From positions 1 to 41,301 of the forward strand of contig CAUJKA010000318.1 of NCBI GenBank assembly GCA_963204965.1: DNA of 41,301 nt. Reading direction: 5' to 3'. Origin of the DNA: Planctomycetota bacterium (GTDB taxonomy: Bacteria; Planctomycetota; Planctomycetia; Pirellulales; Pirellulaceae). A program made the position numbers and the translations under genes. Of the stretch, positions 1 through 7,965 are shown piece after piece (within the stretch, counting starts at the first letter, position 1; each line of letters starts with the position of its first letter). The notes beneath the pieces were generated by a model. That model was not told the DNA's origin. It ran no database searches and saw only the letters and a program-made list of their open reading frames with translations.

Positions 1-178
1 CGCGAGCTTGCATCAGCTTGGTGAACGCAATGCAATGCGATGTGTCCAAGCCAATCATGCCAACCTTGAGCGGTGCTTGTTGTGTAGTCTCGGCGACTTT
101 GGCCGTTTCATCTGCGTAGGTTAGACTCGCAACAGCAAGCATCAGCAAGATTGAAAAAACTAGTTTGAGTGAGTTCAT
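1..178 (-). CDS. Secreted Gfo/Idh/MocA-like oxidoreductase, N-terminal part only
   Basis: The gene begins at the ATG complementary to 176-178 and runs off the left edge, so only about 59 residues are visible. They start with a clear Sec signal peptide (MNSLKLVFSILLML, then a small-residue stretch ending TYA). After a short linker comes KVGMIGLDTSHCIAFTKLMQ, which fits the first beta strand and turn of a Rossmann fold. The phrase GLDTSH is common at this position in planctomycete secreted proteins annotated as Gfo/Idh/MocA oxidoreductases. The family uses NAD(P) to oxidise or reduce sugar-like substrates; the substrate here cannot be inferred. The family call rests on one short motif and the missing C-terminus prevents confirmation. 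Confidence 0.6.
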   Translation of the reverse strand, partial: MNSLKLVFSILLMLAVASLTYADETAKVAETTQQAPLKVGMIGLDTSHCIAFTKLMQAR

Positions 179-281
179 AGGGAAGTGCTCAGTGTTTAGT
201 GGTTGGCTTGGACAACAAGAGTGCAACAGTCGCCTGCGGATTGCCGTTAAACAAACACAAGCAACAAGACCGACGAATTAG

Positions 282-1214
282 CTACGGAGTTGTTCGCCAG
301 AGCCAACGCAGAGTGTCGGGGAAGATCGATCCACCGTGCTTGCCGTTGTGTGCACCTTCGCCATAGACAAACTTGTAGTCGTAGCCTTTGAAAGCTAATG
401 ACTTGGCCATCTCTTGATTGGCTAGTGGCCAGTTGCCATGCTCGTTATCCAAATCACCGCTGCCATCTTGCAAGAAGACTCGAATCGGCTTCTTCGGAGT
501 CTTTCGAATCAATGCTTCGCAGTTGTGTCCGCCACGAATATTGACAAAGCTGCCGATGTGACTGACCACTTTGCGGAAGTGATCGGGCTTTTCCCAGGCC
601 ACCGTCCAAGCGCAGATGCCGCCCGAGCTTTGCCCAGCGATGGCTCGTTGCTCTGGATCATTGGTCAGCTTGTACTTTTTGCCAACTTCAGGAAGTATCT
701 CGTCGATCAAGAAGCGAGCGTATTGATCCGACAACGTGTCGTACTCGAAGCTTCGGTTCGAAGGAGCCGGTTGCCAGCCTCGCTTCTCTGGTAGCGGGCC
801 TTTGGTTCCTGGATCAATGAAGATACCGATCGTCACTGGCATTGCACCTTCATGAATCAAGTTGTCCATTACAACGGTTGCGCGAAAATCGCCCTTGGGA
901 TTTTGATAAGAATGACCGTCTTGGAAGACCATGACGGCGGCAGGCTTCGCTGCATCGTATTGGGCTGGTACGTAGACAGCGTAACGACGTCGCGTGCCCT
1001 CGAAAACCTTACTCTCCCACTCGAACTCCTCTACTTTGCCCTGTGGGACTCCTGGCTTAACTTCGGCATCGGGGTGAACTGGATAGCTTTCCGGCTTCTG
1101 TGCATAGATCGAGGTGCAGCACAGGCTAAACAGAATTGACGCCAGAGCGGATTGCCACAATGAAACGCGAGGCTTCGAAATGTGGTATTGAGAGACAGGA
1201 ATGGATCGGATCAT
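282..1214 (-). CDS. Secreted alpha/beta-hydrolase esterase (enterochelin-esterase-like, PF00756 type)
   Basis: A predicted secreted esterase of 310 residues. The open frame extends upstream to 1349, but I chose the ATG at 1212-1214 because it puts a hydrophobic signal peptide (about residues 14-39, ending IYAQ) at the N-terminus. The longer form would bury it and would overlap the divergent ribonuclease gene. The mature protein has the esterase-D/Fes pattern: a VYVPAQY strand, VMVFQDG, the nucleophile elbow GQSSGG (Ser in G-x-S-x-G), a later LQDGSGDLDN segment that could supply the acid, and a catalytic His in GAHNGKHGG close to the C-terminus. Relatives cleave sugar, siderophore or feruloyl esters in the periplasm; the substrate here is unknown. 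No Shine-Dalgarno is visible. It is transcribed divergently from the RNB gene across about 115 bp that must hold both promoters. Confidence 0.82.
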   Translation of the reverse strand: MIRSIPVSQYHISKPRVSLWQSALASILFSLCCTSIYAQKPESYPVHPDAEVKPGVPQGKVEEFEWESKVFEGTRRRYAVYVPAQYDAAKPAAVMVFQDGHSYQNPKGDFRATVVMDNLIHEGAMPVTIGIFIDPGTKGPLPEKRGWQPAPSNRSFEYDTLSDQYARFLIDEILPEVGKKYKLTNDPEQRAIAGQSSGGICAWTVAWEKPDHFRKVVSHIGSFVNIRGGHNCEALIRKTPKKPIRVFLQDGSGDLDNEHGNWPLANQEMAKSLAFKGYDYKFVYGEGAHNGKHGGSIFPDTLRWLWRTTP

Positions 1215-1329
1215 GATTGGTGTGTTGTTGGTGGGATGTGTGCAGGTGCGGGCGCAAGCTGCGATGAGGTTTCTGATATCATAGCCAAACATTTTCCTCA
1301 GTGTTGTTAGTCCCTTAGGCCAATCAGCG

Positions 1330-2739
1330 ATGCGAATTCGAACCGACAAATCAGCTCAGCAGACTCTTTGCGAGGGATTCGCGGCAATTCAAAGGCAGTT
1401 TCGGTTGCCCACCGAGTTTCCAGAGGCGGCGATGGCGGAAGCTCGTGAAGTTGCAACGTGGACCGATCCGAGCGAGTGGTACGGTGGTAGTCGTCGGGAT
1501 TTGACTGAGATGCCATTCGTCACACTCGATCCACCAACTTCCACCGATCTGGACCAAGCCTTTTTTGTCGAGAAGGACGGCGACCAAATCGTCCTAAACT
1601 ACGCACTGGCTGATGTTAGTGCCTTTGTGAAATCTGGGGGTGCAATCGAACAAGAGGCATGGAGCCGTGGCGTAACGATTTACGGACTCTCCGAAAAGGT
1701 TTCTCTCTATCCCACTGAGATCTCGCAGCAGGCGGCGAGTCTGCTTCCTGGTGGACCGCGTCCAGCATTCTTGGTCATCGTCGCCATCGATCCTTCAGGA
1801 CGTTTGACACTTCGTAACATCGAGCGAATTCTCTGTCGCAGTCGAGCTAAGCTGGCGTACACAACGGTGAACCTGAATGAGATTGCTTACTTGGAAGAGT
1901 TTGCCAATCGGATGTGGCTCAACGAGGCCGATCGTGGTGCCATGCGAATTCAATTTCCCGAGCAAGAGGTTGAATCAGATCCAACAGCGCCGGGTGGAGT
2001 GAGATTGAATTTGCGAACGCCGCTGTACTCCGAAAAAGTCAACTCAGCGTTGTCGCTGGCGGTCAATCTTACATTGGCCGAGCTGTTTCTAGCGAATCAT
2101 ACGGGACTGTTTCGAGTTATGGACGAACCCGAGGCACGCGCACTCAAGCGACTGCGATTTGAGGCTCATGCACTCGGAATCAATTGGCGCCGCGATGAAT
2201 CGCTCAACAGCTTGATGCGTCGTTTAGCTCCAGAAAACATGGATCATAAGCGATTTTTGCTCACCGTCCGTCGCGCGGGAGGCCGAGCGGGCTATGCCGA
2301 GTTCGCGACGAACAATAAGCCATGGCACTTCGCAATTGCGGCTCCGTACGTTCATGCCACGGCACCGATGCGACGACTGGCGGATCGCTACGTGCTCGAG
2401 TTAGCCTTGCAACTCTTTCAAGGGCCAAGTCCTTCGCTTGAGCTCATCGAACAAAACCATCGTCTGCCTCCCGTCATGGACCGAGCCAGTAGTCGCGCGA
2501 AGAGTGTGGCACAAGCAGTGATCGATCTGATCGAAGCTGTAACTTTGCAGCCTCGAATCGGCGAAGTTCTACAAGCAGAGGTAGTTGATGCCGAAGCAAA
2601 GATTATACAGACTGTCGATTCAGCTATTCGATCTCGCGTCGCGCAACTATCTCAAGTTCGTGACGGAGACATGATCCGAGTTCGCATCGATAAAGCCGAT
2701 CCAACAGAGCGACGAATTGTTTTGACTGCAGTGAACTAG
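1330..2739 (+). CDS. RNB-domain ribonuclease (RNase II/R superfamily, compact form)
   Basis: A 469-residue protein consisting mainly of the RNB catalytic domain of 3'-5' exoribonucleases. The metal-binding motif is at residues 66-78 (LDPPTSTDLDQAF), with Asp67, Asp73 and Asp75. The position equivalent to the fourth Asp of E. coli RNase II is Gln76. The second hallmark, ATAPMRRLADRYV, is at 344-355, and the last ~60 residues could form a small OB/S1-like barrel (VLQAEVVDAEAK to VRIDKADP). The usual N-terminal cold-shock domains of RNase R (~800 residues) and RNase II (~640) are absent. The LDQA variant and the TAPMRRL motif recall, from memory, the short RNB proteins of actinobacteria rather than classical RNase R. 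It probably acts on RNA in the cytoplasm; activity of the Gln variant is not assured. Stop TAG at 2737-2739. Confidence 0.85.
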   Translation: MRIRTDKSAQQTLCEGFAAIQRQFRLPTEFPEAAMAEAREVATWTDPSEWYGGSRRDLTEMPFVTLDPPTSTDLDQAFFVEKDGDQIVLNYALADVSAFVKSGGAIEQEAWSRGVTIYGLSEKVSLYPTEISQQAASLLPGGPRPAFLVIVAIDPSGRLTLRNIERILCRSRAKLAYTTVNLNEIAYLEEFANRMWLNEADRGAMRIQFPEQEVESDPTAPGGVRLNLRTPLYSEKVNSALSLAVNLTLAELFLANHTGLFRVMDEPEARALKRLRFEAHALGINWRRDESLNSLMRRLAPENMDHKRFLLTVRRAGGRAGYAEFATNNKPWHFAIAAPYVHATAPMRRLADRYVLELALQLFQGPSPSLELIEQNHRLPPVMDRASSRAKSVAQAVIDLIEAVTLQPRIGEVLQAEVVDAEAKIIQTVDSAIRSRVAQLSQVRDGDMIRVRIDKADPTERRIVLTAVN

Positions 2740-2985
2740 TCTTGAGTGTACATTTCGCAAATTCAGTGAGGCGACGCTACCTGCATCTATTCGGACTGTC
2801 CCGTCCTGTTTCAGACTAACAATTTCGTCAGCAAGTCCTTCAACTAAGTCGATTGACATTCTTCAAAAGCAGTACGTCAAAAGCTAAGTAAGTCTTTGCC
2901 TTTGGACTCGCGATACTGTATCTTGTTTCGACGCCTCATTGCCTCGCCCGCCAAACGCAACTTTTTCCAGATATAGGCCCTGAGC

Positions 2986-4974
2986 ATGAGTCTTCCGCCC
3001 TTTGAGCTGCGCCGTCAAAGCGACCAGTTTCGTTTGCTCGTTGATGCCGTTGAAGACTACGCCATCTATCTCCTTGACCCCTTTGGAAACATCGCCAGTT
3101 GGAATGCCGGAGCTGAACGTATCAAGGGTTACATTGCGAGCGAAGTACTAGGCGAACACTTTTCGCTATTCTACACCCACCGTGATAGGACCAACGGAAA
3201 GCCAGACGCAGCGCTTGCTACTGCTCGATTCAAGGGCAAATACACGGAAGAAGGTTGGCGAGTTCGAAAGGATGGCACTGAGTTTTGGGCAGGCGTGATC
3301 ATCACTCCCATAATTGACGAGGGTGAGTTGGTTGGGTACGCGAAGGTAACCCGCGATCTTTCCGAATCGAGAAAAGCTGAACTGGCTATCCAAGCTTCGA
3401 AAAGCGAGCTGGAATCCAAAGTGCTATCACGGACTCTAGAGCTTGAAAGCGTTTGCGAAAAATTGAGAGCTGAACGAAGCCGCAACGAGGCGATTGTGAA
3501 CTCGATCTCCGCGGTCATTTGGCGTTGGGACGTGTGTAGCAGTACTTACGAAACGATTCCAGCGTGGCATGAATACACTGGGCTTGAAAAGGAAGCGTGC
3601 TCTGGATGGAAATGGTGTACCGCCTTACATCCAGATGATCGAGAAAGAGTGGAGCAGAGCTTTCGCGAGTCTGTCAAAAACCAAAGTAGCTTTACCACCG
3701 AGTATCGCATACGTCGAAGCAACTCGGAATATCGTCATATCTCAGCACATGGCTTTCCCTTGTCGGATGAAGAAGGAAACGCCAATGAGTTTGTCGGCAT
3801 ATGCATCGACATTACCGATCAAAAAAACTTAGAAGAGCAATTTCGGCATGCTCAGAAACTTGAGGCCGTTGGCCAGCTCGCTGGTGGAATTGCTCATGAC
3901 TTCAACAATCTGCTTACCGTGATCCTAAGTTGTGGTGAGCTTCTACTACTAACTCCGGGTCGAAGCAGTGAAGATCGACGGCTAATCAACGACATCGTAG
4001 CCTCAGGCGAACGAGCTGCCGAGTTGACTCGACAACTTCTCACCTTCAGTCGCAGGTCGTTAGTGGAGCGACAATCCGTCAATGTCAACCAGATTGTTGA
4101 AGAGTTTGTGCCCATGCTTCGTCGAATGATTGGCGAGCAGGTAACCATGCATACGATCTTGGATCCAAATATCCAACGCATTAATGCCGACACTGGTCAG
4201 ATGGGGCAGATCCTAATGAATCTGGTTGTGAATGCTCGCGATGCAATGCCCGAAGGTGGTGTAGTAACCATTGAGACAAGAAGCGTCACGTTAGACGAAC
4301 GCTATATCAACATGCATGTAGAAGTCGAAAAAGGCGACTATGTCCTTCTCATGGTTTCGGACACTGGATTTGGAATGAGTGCCGAAGTCCGATCCAGAAT
4401 ATTCGAACCGTTCTTCACTACCAAGGGTGTCGGTCGCGGAACGGGATTGGGTCTATCGGTCGTCCACGGCATCGTCCGGCAATACGGAGGTAAGATCGGC
4501 GCGTACTCCGAACCTGGATTGGGCACGGTAATCAAGATCTACTTCCCTGTGATTTCCAGCGAACAAGAGGACGTTGAAAATTCTACAGTCGATCGACCAA
4601 AGCGATGCGGAACGGAAAGAGTATTGGTGGTTGATGACGATGAGGTGATTGGCGAAATTGCCGAACTTGCCCTGCGAGGCGATGGTTACACGGTAATGCG
4701 AACAAACAGTGGAGCGGAAGCCTTGAAGCTTGTCCGCGAGCAGAATGAGAAGTTCGATTTGCTGATTACAGACGTTGTCATGCCTGGCATGAGCGGTCGC
4801 GAGCTTGCCGACAGAATGGTCGAGCTTTTTCCGGAAATCGTTGTGCTCTACCTGAGTGGGTATACCGACGATGCAGTCGTACGACACGGTCTCTTGCGGG
4901 CCGAAGTCAACTTCTTGCAGAAACCGTTTACTCCAAGGATGCTGGCCAACAAATTGCAAGATCTGTTGGGTTAG
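2986..4974 (+). CDS. Cytoplasmic hybrid sensor histidine kinase (PAS-PAS-HisKA-HATPase-REC)
   Basis: A 662-residue signalling kinase with no signal peptide or membrane segment, so it senses something inside the cell. Domains in order: PAS (about 15-125, with a PAC-like GYAKVTRDLSE end), a helical linker (126-165), a second PAS (170-280, ending VGICIDITDQ), and HisKA with phospho-acceptor His304 in GGIAHDFNNLL. The HATPase_c domain (about 400-520) has N-box NLVVNARDAMPEGG, G1 DTGFGM and G2 GRGTGLGLSVV. The C-terminal receiver domain (545-660) has acidic residues Asp550-552, phospho-acceptor Asp596 (LLITDVVMPGMSG) and Lys646 (QKPF). The HDFNNLL H-box is typical of NtrB-like hybrid kinases. No output regulator is adjacent, so the signal may pass through a phosphotransfer protein elsewhere. 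The ATG start leaves a 246-bp gap after the RNB gene; I saw nothing definite there. Confidence 0.93.
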   Translation: MSLPPFELRRQSDQFRLLVDAVEDYAIYLLDPFGNIASWNAGAERIKGYIASEVLGEHFSLFYTHRDRTNGKPDAALATARFKGKYTEEGWRVRKDGTEFWAGVIITPIIDEGELVGYAKVTRDLSESRKAELAIQASKSELESKVLSRTLELESVCEKLRAERSRNEAIVNSISAVIWRWDVCSSTYETIPAWHEYTGLEKEACSGWKWCTALHPDDRERVEQSFRESVKNQSSFTTEYRIRRSNSEYRHISAHGFPLSDEEGNANEFVGICIDITDQKNLEEQFRHAQKLEAVGQLAGGIAHDFNNLLTVILSCGELLLLTPGRSSEDRRLINDIVASGERAAELTRQLLTFSRRSLVERQSVNVNQIVEEFVPMLRRMIGEQVTMHTILDPNIQRINADTGQMGQILMNLVVNARDAMPEGGVVTIETRSVTLDERYINMHVEVEKGDYVLLMVSDTGFGMSAEVRSRIFEPFFTTKGVGRGTGLGLSVVHGIVRQYGGKIGAYSEPGLGTVIKIYFPVISSEQEDVENSTVDRPKRCGTERVLVVDDDEVIGEIAELALRGDGYTVMRTNSGAEALKLVREQNEKFDLLITDVVMPGMSGRELADRMVELFPEIVVLYLSGYTDDAVVRHGLLRAEVNFLQKPFTPRMLANKLQDLLG

Positions 4975-4999
4975 AGACAGAGCACTGTTTGGGCATCGG

Positions 5000-5767
5000 C
5001 TAAGCCAGCGGTGAGACTTGCATCAATTGATCGAGATTGCCTTTGGTAAAGAACACGAAAACGCTCTTGTCATCGCGGATTGTTGCCATCGACCAGCTTT
5101 GACTAGCTTGATTCAATCGTTGCAAATACGGCTGGACGCCTTGAACACTCGGAGCGTCTAGAAGTTCTACAGCATAAAGCGTAGGTTGATTCTCAAACTC
5201 CAACTTCCATAAACGAACCTGCGAGCCAATCGCGGTCTGATTTATTGACTGATGAAGAATTTGCTTGGGGTTTCGGACGATACCCGCAATCCGAAGTAGA
5301 TTGAGTGATTCTGTCCAACTGGATAGAGTTGCTTGGTCCCAACTGTTTGCGGGCTGCATTTCTAAGCGCTGAGTACATTCGGCGACTAACCGATCTTGAC
5401 TGTAGGGCTGCGCAGCAAAGAACAGGCTAATCATCGCTAGAACCGAGGCAGCCAAACACGCGATAACTGCCATAGTATGCTTGCGAGATCGAGGAACAGA
5501 CTCAGCTTTCGCAGTAACAAGGGCTGGGCGTGATTCGGATTGACCAACGACTGCTGGAGCTGAGGCCCGTTCAACTGCATCTTGTTGAACTGCATGTGGT
5601 TGAACTGCGACTTCCTCATCTCCAACACGTTGAAGTACCTGCTCCGCATGCAACCTTGCGAGCAAACGTTGTTTCGCAGATGCAGGTACCGATGCGGAGA
5701 GCAAGGCTTGCTGAATTTGACGATCCGCTTCATCCATGGCGGAGTGCTTCAAGCGATCATGGTTCAT
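5000..5767 (-). CDS. Single-pass membrane protein, probable anti-sigma factor
   Basis: A 255-residue protein whose start codon overlaps the stop of the ECF sigma gene by 4 bp (ATGA, 5764-5767), the usual arrangement for a sigma/anti-sigma pair. The first ~95 residues are polar and would be cytoplasmic (MDEADRQIQQALLSAS then KQRLLARLHAEQ, helical). One membrane segment lies at about 98-119 (HTMAVIACLAASVLAMISLF). The remaining ~135 residues would face the periplasm and have no recognised fold. No zinc-binding HxxxCxxC motif of ZAS anti-sigmas is present, so the role comes from topology and coupling rather than homology. A pentapeptide repeat near residues 54-68 lies in the linker between the cytoplasmic helix and the membrane. 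Its 3' end converges on the hybrid kinase with only 25 bp between. Confidence 0.65.
   Translation of the reverse strand: MNHDRLKHSAMDEADRQIQQALLSASVPASAKQRLLARLHAEQVLQRVGDEEVAVQPHAVQQDAVERASAPAVVGQSESRPALVTAKAESVPRSRKHTMAVIACLAASVLAMISLFFAAQPYSQDRLVAECTQRLEMQPANSWDQATLSSWTESLNLLRIAGIVRNPKQILHQSINQTAIGSQVRLWKLEFENQPTLYAVELLDAPSVQGVQPYLQRLNQASQSWSMATIRDDKSVFVFFTKGNLDQLMQVSPLA
5570..5614 (-). repeat. 15-bp tandem repeat, three units, within the anti-sigma-like gene
   Basis: Three copies of an 11-bp core (TTCAACTGCAT, TTGAACTGCAT, TTGAACTGCGA) begin at 5570, 5585 and 5600, a strict 15-bp period. Read on the minus strand they encode a five-residue repeat (VAVQP, HAVQQ, DAVER) in the cytoplasmic linker of the anti-sigma-like protein. 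The period is a multiple of three, so copy-number change would keep the frame. Confidence 0.8.
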
Positions 5768-6477
5768 GACTGCAACTCCTTGCCTTGGTCGCCACTTCTA
5801 TTTCTCAAACCGGCAGAAAGTGGCGATTGACTTGTTGATTGAGAAGCTTCCAGAGCTTGCTTCAAATGCTGTCGACCTCGATTCAGGCGGCTCATCACAG
5901 TTCCCATCGGAATTTCAAGTTCGCTGGCAATCTCAGCATAGCTTTTCTCTTCAAAGTAGAACATCAATACAACCAATCGAAACTCAACGGGCAAAAGTTG
6001 TAGAGCTTGGTGAACCCAGTCGTGTCCGTCTACCGCCTGAACATGATCCGCATCTGCGATCGGACAACTGTCGTGCGTGGTCTCGTCTAGTCCATAAACC
6101 ATTTTGCGAGCTTGGCACATGCGAGCGAATTCGTTGCGAACGATTGTTAGTAGCCAACCGATAACGGCCGCAGGATCGCGAAGCTGATGGATCGACTTGA
6201 TCGCTCGAAGAAAAACATCCTGCGCGATATCTTCCGCAGTTGTCGAGTTGCCCGAAAGTCTCAGAGCATAGCGGTAAACGTGATCGAAATGCTCGTTTAC
6301 CAATTCCTCTACACCGAATGGCTGAGTCTCCTCCGAACTTTGCTCTAAGGCACTAATGCGACCACGAACGCTCGCATCAGCTTGGGCAGATGAAAAAGTC
6401 TCGGAAGTTAAATCATCACCAGACACATCGACTCGAAAGCTGGAGGGCAGTGTGTTCGTAGCAATTGCGTTTGGCAT
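5764..6477 (-). CDS. ECF-type RNA polymerase sigma factor
   Basis: A 237-residue sigma-70 family factor of the extracytoplasmic-function class. The first ~55 residues are a low-complexity polar extension not typical of the family. Sigma region 2 covers about 57-125 (VEELVNEHFDHVYRYALRLSG, then AEDIAQDVFLRAI, and WLLTIVRNEF in the promoter-melting part). Region 4 covers about 155-208 (LLPVEFRLVVLMFYFEEKSY, then AEIASELEIPMGTVMSRLNR, a clear helix-turn-helix). It would direct RNA polymerase to stress or envelope promoters and be held in check by the overlapping downstream membrane protein. A secreted BNR-type gene lies 131 bp upstream on the same strand; that gap probably holds the sigma promoter, but I could not identify a convincing -35/-10 pair. 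Downstream internal starts are possible because of the N-terminal extension. Confidence 0.92.
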   Translation of the reverse strand: MPNAIATNTLPSSFRVDVSGDDLTSETFSSAQADASVRGRISALEQSSEETQPFGVEELVNEHFDHVYRYALRLSGNSTTAEDIAQDVFLRAIKSIHQLRDPAAVIGWLLTIVRNEFARMCQARKMVYGLDETTHDSCPIADADHVQAVDGHDWVHQALQLLPVEFRLVVLMFYFEEKSYAEIASELEIPMGTVMSRLNRGRQHLKQALEASQSTSQSPLSAGLRNRSGDQGKELQS

Positions 6478-6608
6478 TATTGCGGCTGAAAAGATTTCTC
6501 GCGATGGATATACGCCTTAGGTCACTTGCGAGACCGCTAATACATGCCGATTATTCCCGAATTTTCTGGAATTTCCCAAAGTTTCAACTGGGGTTCAAGG
6601 CAAACAAC

Positions 6609-7838
6609 TCAGAGGCCAAATCGGAGATCGGTCAAGTACGTCCTGTAAGAGGTGTAGATGCGGGCATCCAACCAAGTCAGCCGGGGACTCAAAGCTGCAT
6701 TTTCGACGAAAATCGGGCGTGTAAGTGGTGTTATTTGCCGCAGTAACGTGGTAGTACGCCAACTCACTCCTCCATCAAGTGTGTCATATGACCGTAGTTC
6801 GTAGGCATTGTTGGAGCGAACAACGGTAACGACTCGATTTACATTCGTGGGATCAATGCTAATGCCCGCGGGATAATACACCTGTGCCGATGTGACAACA
6901 AATCTGGTTTGCCAAAACCTGCCCGTAAAACGGGCTCGATAGGTTGGACATGGAGTGCTAACTCCCGAGCCGTAGGGCGGCGATAACGAGAATGTAATGA
7001 CTGGCATGCCTTGCGAATCCAACCTCAGGTCCCCCAACACGAGATTTCGATTAGCTGCGCCAGTGAAGATGGGTGGCATCGAGCTAGCTGTGATAGGCAA
7101 GCTAAGTTGTTGATTATTCGCAGCACGCCATACGCCTAATTCGTCACGCCAAGCGTGATAGACGGTCTGTGAAATCCCACCCAGCGGAGGCACGTTGAAG
7201 AGAATGTGGAGTCGATTGCCAAAGCTCCGAAGTGATCCGGGATAGGTAATCATATTGGCGCCAAAATTGACAACGTCGGTATCTACGCTCCATGATCTAC
7301 CCGCATCCGTTGAACTCTTCAAAACCGCCATGCTTTGTCCTCTTGCTGGAGGCAGTGCGTCCCCACGGAACAAGACGTGCAACACTCCATTGGCCGTTTC
7401 CGCCAGCTTCGGATAGGTGCTTTTGCGAGTGGTTATCACTTGCAGGTCATCCCAGCTCGTGATGTCCTCTGGAAACTTGGATCGTCTAAAGAAAAGTGTA
7501 GAGTTGTGGTGAGCGCAGGCTACAACGATCTTCCCACGATCTAGTCCCGTTTGGATCACATGAATTGAAGGCGCAGCATGATCATCTGGAGTAGACCATT
7601 GATGAATTAAGGTCGGACCAAGCATCGTTCCGCGCAGATGATCGTAGCCGCCGACATAGACCGAGCCGCCGCTAGAGACCCAAGCTAAGTAGGTTCTTTG
7701 CTCTGACTCGCTAAAGTAAACCGCGCTAGACTGATTGAGCCAAAGAGTCGTTGCATCGGCGACCAGACCTTGTCCATGGATAGCGCTAAGCGGTGTTAGC
7801 GCAACCAAGAAAAGAAGGGCTTTATTAAAACTTGACAT
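6609..7838 (-). CDS. Secreted BNR-repeat (BNR_4/sialidase-like) protein
   Basis: A 409-residue exported protein. I start it at the ATG at 7836-7838, which gives the signal peptide MSSFNKALLFLVALTPLSA with likely cleavage after IHGQ; the frame runs on to 7898 but adds only polar residues. The body is a series of beta-strand repeats with Asp-box-like phrases: SSTDAGRSWSVDTD and SYDTLDGGVSWRTTT match S-x-D-x-G-x-x-W. Phrases such as TYLAWVSSGGSVYVGGYDH fit a BNR_4-type propeller used for carbohydrate or sulfated-glycan binding. Sialidase catalytic residues cannot be assigned, so I would not call it an enzyme. It lies upstream of the ECF sigma pair on the same strand. Confidence 0.72.
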   Translation of the reverse strand: MSSFNKALLFLVALTPLSAIHGQGLVADATTLWLNQSSAVYFSESEQRTYLAWVSSGGSVYVGGYDHLRGTMLGPTLIHQWSTPDDHAAPSIHVIQTGLDRGKIVVACAHHNSTLFFRRSKFPEDITSWDDLQVITTRKSTYPKLAETANGVLHVLFRGDALPPARGQSMAVLKSSTDAGRSWSVDTDVVNFGANMITYPGSLRSFGNRLHILFNVPPLGGISQTVYHAWRDELGVWRAANNQQLSLPITASSMPPIFTGAANRNLVLGDLRLDSQGMPVITFSLSPPYGSGVSTPCPTYRARFTGRFWQTRFVVTSAQVYYPAGISIDPTNVNRVVTVVRSNNAYELRSYDTLDGGVSWRTTTLLRQITPLTRPIFVENAALSPRLTWLDARIYTSYRTYLTDLRFGL

Positions 7839-7839
7839 T

Positions 7840-7921
7840 GGCGAATGGGCGTGGGTTACAGACGTACAAGCTGAATTGAAAACCGTTACAAGGCTCAATC
7901 AGTGTACTTCAACCATTCGCC
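7840..7921. promoter_or_regulatory. 9-bp inverted repeat flanking the BNR gene's upstream region
   Basis: GGCGAATGG at 7840-7848 is matched by CCATTCGCC at 7913-7921, 64 bp apart, immediately upstream of the BNR gene start. The right arm sits in a stretch rich in further CCATTC/CATTCG words (7913-7945). It could be an operator pair or chance in an ATTCG-rich spacer. Confidence 0.3.
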
Positions 7922-7965
7922 CATTCAAAGGTTCGACCATTCGAACAATCGTTCCATGACTGAAC

